In this document: piece after piece, positions 40,664-49,296 of the stretch
Position numbering within the stretch: position 1 is the stretch's first letter
Layout: each line of letters starts with the position of its first letter
NCBI GenBank assembly: GCA_019637755.1
Contig: JAHBVC010000002.1
Span: forward strand, 229,342 to 293,341
Direction: 5' to 3'
Source: Anaerolineales bacterium
GTDB taxonomy: Bacteria; Chloroflexota; Anaerolineae; Anaerolineales; UBA11579
DNA: 64,000 bases
Notes under the pieces: model-generated
Seen by the model: the letters and a program-made list of their open reading frames with translations, nothing else
Told to the model about the DNA's origin: nothing
Database searches by the model: none
Made by a program: the position numbers and the translations under genes

Positions 40664-42238
40664 ATGCCAGCATCAACCGAAAACCTCCGCCTGGTCGCCT
40701 ACCTGCGCGACAGCGGCGGTACGGATCAGGATCTCTCGCTTGCACAGCAAGAGGATGCAATCCGCGCCTGGTGCCAGGAACATGGCCACCGGCTCACTAG
40801 TGTGTATAAGGATGAGGCCACCTCCGGCAAATCCACCGTTGGCCGGGCAGGCTTTCACGCGCTGATGAAGCACTTCAGCTCCCAGGAGTGCCGCGATCAC
40901 GGAGTAATCCTGTGGAAGTACAACCGGTTTGCGCGCGACTTTGACGACGCACAATTTTATAAAGCTGACCTGCGTCGTCGCGGCTACCTGGTGAAATCCA
41001 TGAACGATCATGTGCCCGATGGCCCCGACGGCCGTATGTTTGAGGCCGCGATTGACTGGATGAACCAGCGCTTCCGCGAAGATATGGTGAAGGATGTACA
41101 GCGCGGTCTCCGCCACATGGTACAAGCAAATGGGGGCGTGACTATTTCGAACATTCCCCCTGGCTTCCGCGTTGTTGAGGAAACAATTGGCACGCGGCGC
41201 AATGGCAAACCCCACAATGTGCGCCGGTTAATACCCGATCAAGACCAATTGGAGGTGGTGCGCTATGCCTGGAAACTGCGCGCTAGTGGCACGAGCTTAC
41301 GCGCCATACATGCGGCGCTGCGAGATCGGTTTGGCAAACCTTTTTATAGCCACCAATCTTCTTATCGCCATATGTTCAAAAACTCACTTTATATCGGTGA
41401 GCTTCGCTACTTTAAGCATACAAGCAATGTCGTAGTGATCCCCGACTACTGCGAACCTATTATTGACGGCCTTACTTGGGCCGCAGTCCAAGAACTAAAC
41501 AAGCGCAACAGCCGAATGCATCGTTTCATCCACATGAGCCACACCGATGAAGATCCAAACCCCAACCATCCAAGAAGAACAGGTTCACGGTTCTTGCTTT
41601 CGGGGCTATTAGTTTGTAGCAAATGCGGAGCGATGATGCACGGCAAGTTGATCAAAGGCAGTCAGAAAAAAGGGTACAGATATTATGTGTGCGATGGAAA
41701 AAAGCACATTGAGCGCCCCTGCGACTCTGGCTTTGTCCCTCAGGCGCCGCTAGAACAAAACATCTCGGAACTGCTATTGCAGTACTCGGCATCTGACCAG
41801 CTACGCAACGCACTGCTTGATGCCGCCGTTCAACGCAAACTGGAAAGGGAGACAACCCAGACCCAGATTGCTGCACTTGAGGAAGAGAACCTGGCAAGCC
41901 TCAAGCGCATGGAGCACATCATCCGCGCAATCGAAGAGGCGGGGCACAACGAGACGTTACTTAGCAGGCTGCGGTCGCTCGAAGCCGCCGTGCAGGACCG
42001 CGAGTTGCAAATCTCTGCGTTACGTATGGTGCGCCCAAGCGCCCCCTACAGCAAGGCCGAGATTGACGCGGGGCTAAGGCAGCTGAAGGCCTCGCTACAG
42101 CACGAGCCCGTGCCCAGATCCAACCTGCAATCTCTTGTTAAGTCTATCCAGATAGAGAGGAAGGGCAAAGAAGTATCTGGTGTGGTGAGTTTTTTTATCC
42201 CTGATTTTTTTATGCCTATGTTGAGTAGTGAGCTATGA
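40664..42238 (+). CDS. Large serine recombinase (phage integrase)
   Basis: A 524-aa recombinase. The resolvase-type catalytic domain begins LVAYLRDSGGTDQDLSLAQQ with the likely nucleophile S17, followed by the KSTVGRAGFHALMKHF and WKYNRFARD segments. A recombinase domain (GFRVVEE...DQLEVVRYAWKLRASGTSLRAIHAAL) follows. Then comes a zinc ribbon (CSKCGAMMHG...YYVCDG...RPCDS), and a long coiled coil (about 390-460). It sits at the prophage end, the standard place. Lower GC than its neighbours suggests separate ancestry. Start 2 bases after the lipoprotein stop. Confidence 0.9.
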   Translation: MPASTENLRLVAYLRDSGGTDQDLSLAQQEDAIRAWCQEHGHRLTSVYKDEATSGKSTVGRAGFHALMKHFSSQECRDHGVILWKYNRFARDFDDAQFYKADLRRRGYLVKSMNDHVPDGPDGRMFEAAIDWMNQRFREDMVKDVQRGLRHMVQANGGVTISNIPPGFRVVEETIGTRRNGKPHNVRRLIPDQDQLEVVRYAWKLRASGTSLRAIHAALRDRFGKPFYSHQSSYRHMFKNSLYIGELRYFKHTSNVVVIPDYCEPIIDGLTWAAVQELNKRNSRMHRFIHMSHTDEDPNPNHPRRTGSRFLLSGLLVCSKCGAMMHGKLIKGSQKKGYRYYVCDGKKHIERPCDSGFVPQAPLEQNISELLLQYSASDQLRNALLDAAVQRKLERETTQTQIAALEEENLASLKRMEHIIRAIEEAGHNETLLSRLRSLEAAVQDRELQISALRMVRPSAPYSKAEIDAGLRQLKASLQHEPVPRSNLQSLVKSIQIERKGKEVSGVVSFFIPDFFMPMLSSEL

Positions 42239-42435
42239 CCCCACTGGGGGAACTACGCTTTCGCTTGAGTTGTTCCCCTGCGCTGCTTCGCAGCGCAGCT
42301 CCCTCCACAAACGTTCGTGTATCTTTGCATTCACGAAGGATTTCCCTGCGATCCTGCTTGACTTTATTTTGTGAAAGCAAGAAAGTCTTCTTGCCTATTA
42401 CCTCTTTGTCGAATTGCGCTTAAAATCAGAACACC
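42239..42435. other. Gene-free stretch with the right prophage boundary
   Basis: Contains a perfect 9-bp hairpin CTGCGCTGC-TTC-GCAGCGCAG (42278-42298) and an inverted pair TTCGTG/CACGAA (about 42314-42338). The -10 of psuG (TAAAAT, 42421-42426) marks host DNA. A direct match of seven bases, ACCTCTT, with the left boundary (about 8270) is a weak candidate for the att core. Nothing coding seen. Confidence 0.4.
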
Positions 42436-43359
42436 ATGAAACTACCCGGTATGTTCAAACTATCCCCTGAGGTCAGCAAAGCCATCCTGCACGGCAAGCC
42501 CGTGGTGGCCTTGGAATCGACTGTGATCACGCACGGGCTGCCACGCCCGCAGAACCTGGAGCTGGCCCACGCGCTGGAAACGATTGTGCGCGAGGGCGGC
42601 GCCACCCCGGCCACCATTGCCGTAATTGATGGCGAGCTGTGCGTGGGGCTGGAGCCCGCCCAGCTGGAGGCGCTGGCCAATAATCCGGATGTGCGCAAGC
42701 TGAGCAGCCGTGACCTGGCGGCGGCGGTGGCCCAGAAGGCCAGCGGCGGCACCACGGTGGCGGCCACGCTGCGCATCGCCGCCAGCGCGCGCATTCGCGT
42801 CTTCGCCACCGGCGGCATCGGTGGCGTACATCGCGGCAGCCAATGGGACATCTCAGCTGACCTGCCCGAGCTGGCGCGCCAGCCACTGGTGCTGGTGTGC
42901 GCCGGGGCCAAGGCCATCCTTGATTTGCCCGCCACGCTGGAGCAGTTCGAGACGCTGGGCGTGCCGGTGGTGGGCTACGGCAGCGACAACTATCCGGCCT
43001 TTTATTCAGTTGACAGCGGGCTGAGCACCAGCAACCGTGTGGACAGCGCGGCTGAAGCGGCGCTGCTGGCGCGCACGCATTGGCAACTGGGCGGCGGCGG
43101 CGTGCTGCTGGCGGCGCCCCCTCCCGCAGAGACGGCCATCGAGCGCGAAGAAGTGGAAGCGTGGATCGTGCAGGCGCAGGCCGAAGCCGACGCACAAGAC
43201 ATCCGCGGCCAGCGTGTATCCCCCTTTCTGCTGGCGCGCGTAGCGGAGCTCAGCAACGGGCGCAGCCTGCAAGCGAATTTGGCGCTGCTCAAGAACAACG
43301 CGCGTATCGCGGCGGAGATAGCCAAAGAATTGAGTGCAGGGAATTCAGTAGAGATCTAG
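42436..43359 (+). CDS. psuG: Pseudouridine-5'-phosphate glycosidase
   Basis: A 307-aa enzyme that reversibly splits pseudouridine 5'-phosphate into uracil and ribose 5-phosphate. Family motifs are clear: VALESTVITHGLPRPQNLE, GGATPATIAVIDGELCVGL, KASGGTTVAATLRIA, FATGGIGGVHRG and NRVDSAAEAALLAR. No PsuK kinase is adjacent. The -10 box lies 9 bases upstream, so the mRNA has almost no leader. It ends exactly in the 42-bp palindrome. Confidence 0.93.
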   Translation: MKLPGMFKLSPEVSKAILHGKPVVALESTVITHGLPRPQNLELAHALETIVREGGATPATIAVIDGELCVGLEPAQLEALANNPDVRKLSSRDLAAAVAQKASGGTTVAATLRIAASARIRVFATGGIGGVHRGSQWDISADLPELARQPLVLVCAGAKAILDLPATLEQFETLGVPVVGYGSDNYPAFYSVDSGLSTSNRVDSAAEAALLARTHWQLGGGGVLLAAPPPAETAIEREEVEAWIVQAQAEADAQDIRGQRVSPFLLARVAELSNGRSLQANLALLKNNARIAAEIAKELSAGNSVEI

Positions 43360-43398
43360 CCAATCGATTAATTGATTAATCAATTAATCAATTGGCTA
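43357..43398. terminator. 42-bp near-perfect palindrome joining two convergent stop codons
   Basis: From the TAG of psuG to the TAG of the convergent gene, 20 of 21 base pairs match with no loop. The inside is ATTAATTG/CAATTAAT repeats. It likely ends transcription from both sides. Confidence 0.75.
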
Positions 43399-44331
43399 TT
43401 TAGCGGTTGCCGTCGGTTGGCGCGTGTGCGTGGCGGATGGCGAAGGAGTCGGTGTGCGCGTGGGGCTGGGAGTTAGCGTCGGCGTATCGCTGGGCAGCGG
43501 CGTCGGCGTGCGCGTGGCGGTCGGCGAGGGCGTGAAGGTGCTGGTGGCCGGGTTGCCGGTAACGTCAAAGTTGCCAATCAGCTTAACTTCGTTGCCCACG
43601 AACATCTCCACCTGGTAGCGCCCAGGCAGCCACTCCTCGGCGGGGGCCAGCCACTCCGTAAAACCGGCCCCGCCGGTGCCGCCATCCCAGGGTTTGGTCT
43701 CGTAGTGCACCAGCACCCCATCGCGATACCACAGCGCGGTCCATTGCACTTCCGGCTGCATTTGGTCGTAGGTAAACAGGGCATAGATGCCGGTCACCGG
43801 ATTTTCAAAAACGATATCGGCGCCAATCGGCTGGTAGTTGCCCAGGTTCACGCCGCGGGCGAACACAAACGGGCTGAACACCGCCGCGCCGCTGGGGGTG
43901 ACCTGTGAGGTGAACTCGGCCGCGATCTCGGCGGGCAGCACGGGCACCGGCGTGATCGAGGGCGTGAGGGTGAACTGCAGCGTTGGGGTCAGGCTCGGCG
44001 TCAGGGTCAGCGAGGGCGTCAGAGTAGGCGAAGGGCTGAGCGAAGGCGTGGGGCTGAGGCTCGGCGTGGGCGTGACCGGGAAGATCGCATAGGCGCTGCG
44101 CTCGCCGAAGAAGCCCAGCCAGAGTGCCGCAGCGCACAGCAGCACGCCCAGGAACAGGCTGCGCCAGCCGCCCAGGGTGCGCTGCTGGCGCACGCGGTAG
44201 AAAGGCACCTCGCGTGCCGTGCGCAACAGGTTGCGGCCACTGAAGAAGGCATATACGCCAAAGAACAGGCAGATATACGTAGCGGCGCGGATAAAGCTTT
44301 GCAAATCCACGGCGATGGGCATCGGCGGCAT
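43396..44331 (-). CDS. Membrane-anchored protein with Ser/Thr/Pro-rich linkers
   Basis: A 311-aa protein. Two hydrophobic segments (about 14-34 and 56-80), then a TPTPSLSPTPSLSPSPT-type linker, an extracellular beta-rich domain (about 135-265, ending GRYQVEMFVGNEVKLIGNFDV), and a C-terminal Thr/Pro/Ser tail. Such linkers are typical for Chloroflexota surface proteins. No catalytic motif seen. Start not certain: ATG 44331 or 44322. Confidence 0.6.
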   Translation of the reverse strand: MPPMPIAVDLQSFIRAATYICLFFGVYAFFSGRNLLRTAREVPFYRVRQQRTLGGWRSLFLGVLLCAAALWLGFFGERSAYAIFPVTPTPSLSPTPSLSPSPTLTPSLTLTPSLTPTLQFTLTPSITPVPVLPAEIAAEFTSQVTPSGAAVFSPFVFARGVNLGNYQPIGADIVFENPVTGIYALFTYDQMQPEVQWTALWYRDGVLVHYETKPWDGGTGGAGFTEWLAPAEEWLPGRYQVEMFVGNEVKLIGNFDVTGNPATSTFTPSPTATRTPTPLPSDTPTLTPSPTRTPTPSPSATHTRQPTATAK

Positions 44332-44413
44332 TATAGCCCCCTCGCCGCGCAGCTGCGCCCGGCCACGCCCGGCACTTGCGCCAGGCTCTCATGCCAAGCC
44401 CATAGAGTTTGGT

Positions 44414-44419
44414 TAGAAT
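44414..44419 (+). promoter_or_regulatory. -10 box for leaderless L,D-transpeptidase transcript
   Basis: TAGAAT ends 6 bases before the ATG at 44426; no Shine-Dalgarno sequence. Confidence 0.5.
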
Positions 44420-44425
44420 GGGTGC

Positions 44426-45472
44426 ATGACTTCGGCGCTTTCGCGTAAAGAATTCCTACAGCTCAGCGGGCTGGCGCTGGGCGGCCTGGCGTTGCAGCCC
44501 AGTGGGCTGCGCACACTGCTGCAGCCCGCGCCCGCCGCGGCGCACGCCTTGGTGCGCGTGGCGGTCAAGGAGCTGCGCCTGTACAGCGAGCCTTCCTACG
44601 AAAGCATGGTGGTCGCCACGCGTAGCCGCGATCAACTGCTCTACGCCTTCGAAGAATTCGAATCAGAGCTGGGGCCGGATTTCAATCCGCGCTGGTACAA
44701 GATGGACGAAGGCTACGCGCACACCGCCTACCTGCAGCCGGTGCAAACACAACTCAACCCGGTGGCGCTTTCGGTGAGCCCCCAGGGCGAGCTATACGAA
44801 GTGACCGTGCCGCTCACCCAGTCGTATCGCCATACCCGGGCGCGCGGCTGGGAGACCTTCTACCGCTTGTATTACCTCTCGACCCACTGGGTCACCGCCA
44901 TCACCATCGGGCCGGATGGCGCGCTGTGGTACGAGATCACCGACGAGCTGCTTAAGATCACCTATCACGTGCTGGCCGAGCATATGCGCAAAGTACCCGC
45001 CAGCGAGCTGACCCCGGTCAACCCCCACATCCCGCTGCACCAGAAATGGGTCGAGGTGAGCATTCCCGAGCAACGCATGTGGGCCTACGAGGAAGGCGAG
45101 CTGCTGCTGGATACCAAGGTGTCCACCGGCATCCCCTATCTGGTGAGCACCAACGGCATCCCCACCGCCACCCCCAAGGGCAGCTTTAGCGTCTTCTCGA
45201 AGATGCCGGTGCGCCACATGGGCGATGGCACCACCAACGCCGATGTGGAAGCGTATGAGCTGCCCGGCGTGCCCTGGGTGTCGTTCTTCCATGAATGGGG
45301 CGTAGCCTTCCACGGCACCTACTGGCACGATAACTACGGCAATGAGATGAGCCACGGCTGCGTGAACATGAAGCCGGCCGAGGCCAAATGGCTATACCGC
45401 TGGCTGATGCCGGAAAGCGAGTTTGGCCAGGTGCAGAGCCTGGGCCAGGGCACGCGCGTGCTGGTGCGCTGA
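44426..45472 (+). CDS. L,D-transpeptidase (YkuD domain)
   Basis: A 348-aa exported enzyme. The signal SRKEFLQLSGLALGGLAL resembles a Tat signal with RK in place of RR. The YkuD domain occupies the C-terminal half: VEVSIPEQRMWAYEEGELL, then the catalytic HGTYWHDNYG...MSHGCVNM with the H-x(n)-SHGCVNM signature, Cys as nucleophile. It makes 3-3 crosslinks or attaches peptides in peptidoglycan. Single gene. Confidence 0.88.
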   Translation: MTSALSRKEFLQLSGLALGGLALQPSGLRTLLQPAPAAAHALVRVAVKELRLYSEPSYESMVVATRSRDQLLYAFEEFESELGPDFNPRWYKMDEGYAHTAYLQPVQTQLNPVALSVSPQGELYEVTVPLTQSYRHTRARGWETFYRLYYLSTHWVTAITIGPDGALWYEITDELLKITYHVLAEHMRKVPASELTPVNPHIPLHQKWVEVSIPEQRMWAYEEGELLLDTKVSTGIPYLVSTNGIPTATPKGSFSVFSKMPVRHMGDGTTNADVEAYELPGVPWVSFFHEWGVAFHGTYWHDNYGNEMSHGCVNMKPAEAKWLYRWLMPESEFGQVQSLGQGTRVLVR

Positions 45473-45583
45473 GCGCCCGCAGGACATTTGTCCCGCGGAG
45501 TACGGGACAAAGTGCCTTTGACAGCCGCCCGCCGCTCCGGCCTATAATCAGGTTTTGATCCTTCACCAGAGAGAGGAAGCGTC

Positions 45584-46087
45584 TTGAAAATTCGTTTGCT
45601 TGTTCCCGCCCTGCTGCTGGCGGCGCTGTTGAGCGCCTGCGCCAGCCCCAGCGCCAACCACGGCATGATGGTGGATGGCGCCTACAGCCGCCCCACCCTG
45701 GCCGGGATGACCGGCGCGGCATACTTTACCCTGCACAATGGCAGCGAGACGGACGATGCGCTGATCGCGGCCAGCACAACCATCGCCGAAACGGTGGAAG
45801 TGCACATGAGCAGCATGGCCGGCATGGAGATGGGCGAGCACGACATGAGCGGCGACGCCAGCATGGACATGAGCGGGCACGACATGAGCGATGTGGGCAG
45901 CATGATGATGGTGGAACGCATCGAGCTGCCCGCGGGCGAGATGGTGCCCTTCCAGCCCGGCGGCTACCATGTGATGCTGATCAACCTCACGCAGGAGCTC
46001 AAGGCCGGCGATACCTTTGACCTGACGCTGCAGTTCGAGCACGCCGACGCCATCACCGTGCAAGTCACGGTGCAGGCGGAAGAATAG
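45584..46087 (+). CDS. PCuAC-type periplasmic copper chaperone with Met/His-rich insert
   Basis: A 167-aa lipoprotein (LLSAC lipobox). The PCuA(C) motif is present: VEVHMSS, later MMVERIELPAGEMVPFQPGGYHVML. An insert rich in Met, His and Asp (MAGMEMGEHDMSGDASMDMS) sits between the metal ligands, an added copper-binding stretch. PCuAC delivers Cu(I) to the CuA site of cytochrome oxidase, whose genes follow. TTG start with AGAGAGGAAG upstream. Confidence 0.85.
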   Translation: MKIRLLVPALLLAALLSACASPSANHGMMVDGAYSRPTLAGMTGAAYFTLHNGSETDDALIAASTTIAETVEVHMSSMAGMEMGEHDMSGDASMDMSGHDMSDVGSMMMVERIELPAGEMVPFQPGGYHVMLINLTQELKAGDTFDLTLQFEHADAITVQVTVQAEE

Positions 46088-46103
46088 CCAACACCCGGTA
46101 AAC

Positions 46104-46133
46104 AAAGACCCCGCCGCTGGCGGGGTCTTTTTT
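46104..46133. terminator. Bidirectional rho-independent terminator
   Basis: AAAGACCCCGCC-GCTG-GCGGGGTCTTT with A- and T-runs on both sides, between the convergent PCuAC and CtaA-CtaB genes. Confidence 0.95.
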
Positions 46134-46156
46134 GTTGCATATCTCAGGGCACGCGG

Positions 46157-48013
46157 CTACAGCAGCGCATCCACCACCAGGGCCACAAACAGGAAGGCCA
46201 GGTACATGCTCGAATAGCGATACATGCTCCAGGCGATCTTGTTGCTGCCTACTTTCCACACCTTCCAGGCCCAGTAGATCAGCCAGGCGCCCAGCAGCGC
46301 GGCGCACACGGCGTACACGCCGCCAGCCATGCCCAGCACGGGCATCAGCAGGGTCAGCGCCACCAGCTCCAACGTATATAGCCAGATCTGCCAGCGGGTG
46401 TTCTTGGCGCCGCGCACCACCGGCAGCATGGGCACGCCGGCACGCGCGTAGTCATTTTGCTTGACCAGCGCCAGCGCCCAGAAATGCGGCGGGGTCCACA
46501 TGAACACGATGGCAAACATGAACAGGGCCGGCACGCTGAGGTTGCCGCTGACCGCCGCCCAGCCCACCAGGGGCGGGATGGCGCCCGCGCCGCCGCCGAT
46601 GACGATATTCTGCACGGTGACGTGCTTGAGCCACATACTGTAGAGCACGATGTAATAGATCATGCCGGCCAGCGAGAGCAAGGCGGCCAGCAGGTTGACG
46701 AAGCCGGCCATGATGTAGAACGAAATCACCAGTGCGCCCAGGCCAAAGGCATAGCCTTCGGCGGGGGTCAGGCGACCGGCCGCGATCGGGCGGCGGGCGG
46801 TGCGGGTCATATGCTGGTCAATCTCACGATCAAGATATTGGTTGATGGCGCCACTGCCGCCCGCAGCCAGCGCCCCGCCCAGCATCGTCCAGAAAGTGAG
46901 CGAGAGCGAGGGCAGCGCTTTGCCGGCCACCACCATGCCAGCATAGGTGGTCACCAACAGCAGGGCCACGATCACCGGCTTGGTGAGCAGGAAGAAATCC
47001 ACCAGGCGTTGTTTGGGGTTGGTGGGTTGGGCAGCTTCGCGCTGCTCGTCCTTGGTGGTGCGCCCCGCCAGCCCCACCAATACAACGAGCACGACCATCA
47101 GCGCCCATACCGCCGCGGCAGTGGCTACATGCAACCCCAGCAGATAGATGGGGAACTGGAAGCTGACCTTGAGGGCGCCCACCAGAATTTGGGCAAAGTA
47201 GAGCACCACGGTAAGCGTAGCGGCGGAGAGGATGCCACGCTGGCTGCGCTGGCTGCGCCAGGCGGCGCGCAGCAGCAGCAGCATGTGCACGGTGAGCAGG
47301 GCTACCATGCTGCGGTGGAACATGTGCAGCCAGCCAAGGGCATGGCTAGGGATTAGCTCCCCGTTGCACAGCGGCCAGCCAGAGCAGGCATAGGTAGCGC
47401 CGCCCGCGGCGGTGAAGGCGCCACTGACCAGCACGATGAACAGGCCGATCAGCCCGCCCAGCGCCAGGCGCGCAAAGCGGCTTTGGAAGACCAGCCGTTC
47501 AGCCGAGGCCGATTTCAAATGTAAGCGGAAAGCCGTGACCGTCGCCAGGATCAGCAGGGCCAGCAGCAAAAAAGCCGTGCCGAGATGCACCGCCACGATG
47601 TAGGGTGGCAACTCCTGCAGCACCACTACCGCGCCGAGGGCGGCCTGGATGGCCAGGATCGGCAGCGACCAGAACAGGGGCAACCAGATCAGGCGCACGG
47701 AGCGGAAGCGCCGCCAGGCAAAGAAGGCGGAGAGCAGAATGAGCGGCGAGGTGACCGCCGAGGCCCAAAAACGGTGGCTGAACTCGATCTGCGCTTCGAT
47801 CTGCGGCGGGGGCAAAATGCGCCCGAAGCAGGTGGGCCAATCGGGGCAGCCCAGGCCGGAGCCGGTGACGCGCACGATGCCGCCGATCACGATCAGCAAG
47901 AAGGTAGCGATGGTGGCGGCCAGCACCAGATAGCGAAAATTACCAATGGCAATGGGCGCACTGGTTTTGCGGCGGGACGATTTTTTGACAGCTTTCTGCT
48001 TGGTTGGGCTCAT
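46157..48013 (-). CDS. ctaA-ctaB: Fused heme A synthase (CtaA) and protoheme IX farnesyltransferase (CtaB)
   Basis: A 618-aa protein with about 16 membrane segments. Residues ~1-310 are CtaA: GGIVRVTGSGLGCPDWPTCFG (key Cys pair and heme loop), HRFWAS, VHLGTAF, CSGWPLCNGELIP and MFHRSM. Residues ~330-618 are CtaB: NQYLDREIDQHMTRTARRPI and the loop WLKHVTVQNIVIGGGAGAIP...DYARAGVPMLPV. Together they turn heme b into heme o and heme a for the oxidase. The ATG at 48013 overlaps the SURF1 stop (ATGA). Confidence 0.93.
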   Translation of the reverse strand: MSPTKQKAVKKSSRRKTSAPIAIGNFRYLVLAATIATFLLIVIGGIVRVTGSGLGCPDWPTCFGRILPPPQIEAQIEFSHRFWASAVTSPLILLSAFFAWRRFRSVRLIWLPLFWSLPILAIQAALGAVVVLQELPPYIVAVHLGTAFLLLALLILATVTAFRLHLKSASAERLVFQSRFARLALGGLIGLFIVLVSGAFTAAGGATYACSGWPLCNGELIPSHALGWLHMFHRSMVALLTVHMLLLLRAAWRSQRSQRGILSAATLTVVLYFAQILVGALKVSFQFPIYLLGLHVATAAAVWALMVVLVVLVGLAGRTTKDEQREAAQPTNPKQRLVDFFLLTKPVIVALLLVTTYAGMVVAGKALPSLSLTFWTMLGGALAAGGSGAINQYLDREIDQHMTRTARRPIAAGRLTPAEGYAFGLGALVISFYIMAGFVNLLAALLSLAGMIYYIVLYSMWLKHVTVQNIVIGGGAGAIPPLVGWAAVSGNLSVPALFMFAIVFMWTPPHFWALALVKQNDYARAGVPMLPVVRGAKNTRWQIWLYTLELVALTLLMPVLGMAGGVYAVCAALLGAWLIYWAWKVWKVGSNKIAWSMYRYSSMYLAFLFVALVVDALL

Positions 48014-48774
48014 TTCTCGTTTCTCAAATCCTGGCGGCGGGCATAGTAGGGGTAGCCCACCAACAAAATAGTGGCAAAAGTAAACCATTGCACTGCATAG
48101 CCAAAGTGCGAGCCTTCGCTCAGATCCAGCTCTGGCGGGTTGGCGAAGGGCGGCTGGGCCTGCACAGCGTGCGGTACTACCTGCAGATAGGCGTTGGTGA
48201 GCAAGGGGGTGCTCATCTGCGCCGCCACCCGGTCCAGATCCAGCCGGTTCCACACGTCCAGCCGGGCCTGGCCGGGCTGCAGAGTGGGATCGGCATTGAA
48301 GGCCAGGCTCACATCCGTTTCGGCACGGCGCAACTGGCCGCTCACCGTTACCGGCGCGGGGCTGGCATACTGCGCCAGCTCCAACGGCGCATCCATCGGG
48401 ATCCAACCACGATCCACCAAAATGGCCGTATCGCTGCCGGCGATGCGCAGTGGCATGAGCAGCTTGTAGCCCAGCAGGCTGCCCTGATCCAGGGTCAGCC
48501 AGACCTCATTGCGCAGCACAATCGCATCTTGCGGCAAGTACTCGCCGGTGACTTCTACCTGGCGGTACTCCATCGAGTATAAATCCAAATCCAACGCTTC
48601 GGGGCCGAGCGGCTGAGGCGGCTCGGCGGCTTGCTCCATCACGCGGGCATTGAAGGCGCGGCGCCATTCCAGGCGATCAAGTTGCCAAATTCCCAGGCGC
48701 ACCATCACGGCGGCAGCCACCAGCACCAGCAAGGTGGTGAACAGCCAGCGCCGGCTAAGCAGGCGAGCGAACAT
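48010..48774 (-). CDS. SURF1-family oxidase assembly factor
   Basis: A 254-aa protein with two membrane segments at the ends (12-30 and 225-245). Signatures: LGIWQLDRLEWRR, VEVTGEYLP, ILVDRGWIP and EGSHFGYAVQWFTFA. SURF1 binds heme a and passes it to subunit I. Placed between the copper proteins and ctaA-ctaB. Confidence 0.85.
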   Translation of the reverse strand: MFARLLSRRWLFTTLLVLVAAAVMVRLGIWQLDRLEWRRAFNARVMEQAAEPPQPLGPEALDLDLYSMEYRQVEVTGEYLPQDAIVLRNEVWLTLDQGSLLGYKLLMPLRIAGSDTAILVDRGWIPMDAPLELAQYASPAPVTVSGQLRRAETDVSLAFNADPTLQPGQARLDVWNRLDLDRVAAQMSTPLLTNAYLQVVPHAVQAQPPFANPPELDLSEGSHFGYAVQWFTFATILLVGYPYYARRQDLRNEK

Positions 48775-48777
48775 GGG

Positions 48778-49296
48778 TCAGACGGCCTTGGGCTTGAGCG
48801 GGAAGACCAGCAAGCTGTAGACGAACAGCATGGCGGCGGTGGGTACGGCGGCAAAGGTGATGCCGACGATGCGGGTGCGCAGTGTGGTGGGCGGGCGCAC
48901 AGTGAGGCCCATATAGCTGGAAGCGTTGAAGCTGCAGGTCATCGAGAAGTTATCTTCTTCGTTCAGGGGCAGGCTGGCGCTGGCGCCGGCCGGCACCAGC
49001 AGCGGGCCGAGCGTATGGGTCTGCGTGTCTTCGTTGCGCACCACGAGCACATCGCCGATGACGAAGGTCATCTCATCTGGGATGCCGGGGGCGGGTTCGC
49101 CGGCGGCCACCTTCTCGGCGGTGCCGGCGGGAATGATCAGCTCGATCTGCTGCGGCGGGCGGGCGGTGTTCTGATCCTGCTGTAGCAGCAGGCCAAATTC
49201 GCTGATCAGCCAGGCCACCAGCACCGAGAGCGCCACCACCAGCAGGAAGCGGTTGAGGTAGCGCGTGGCGTTTTGGGTATCCATGTCAACTTTCAT
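48778..49296 (-). CDS. Cupredoxin-like membrane protein in the oxidase cluster
   Basis: A 172-aa protein with one N-terminal and one C-terminal hydrophobic segment. The middle has a plastocyanin-like pattern: PDEMTFVIGDVLVVRNEDTQTHTLGPLLVPAG...FSMTCSFNASSYMGLTV, with a His, a Cys and Met residues available for copper. A copper carrier or assembly factor is plausible from position and fold, but the family was not recognised. Confidence 0.6.
   Translation of the reverse strand: MKVDMDTQNATRYLNRFLLVVALSVLVAWLISEFGLLLQQDQNTARPPQQIELIIPAGTAEKVAAGEPAPGIPDEMTFVIGDVLVVRNEDTQTHTLGPLLVPAGASASLPLNEEDNFSMTCSFNASSYMGLTVRPPTTLRTRIVGITFAAVPTAAMLFVYSLLVFPLKPKAV

Larger units (their letters stand above)
8250..42420. 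mobile_element. Complete-looking siphovirus-type prophage, ~34 kb
   Basis: A continuous block of phage genes (holin, endolysin, tail, capsid, portal, terminase, primase-helicase, repressor, integrases) separates the host PHP gene from psuG. Gene order follows the HK97/lambda-like siphovirus plan, read leftward. Two recombinases are present: a tyrosine type at 37.9-38.8 kb and a large serine type at the extreme right end, where the enzyme for integration is expected. Ends are approximate, since no long direct repeat flanks the block, as expected for serine integrases that need only a short core. All packaging and morphogenesis classes are represented, so it could be inducible. Confidence 0.9.
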
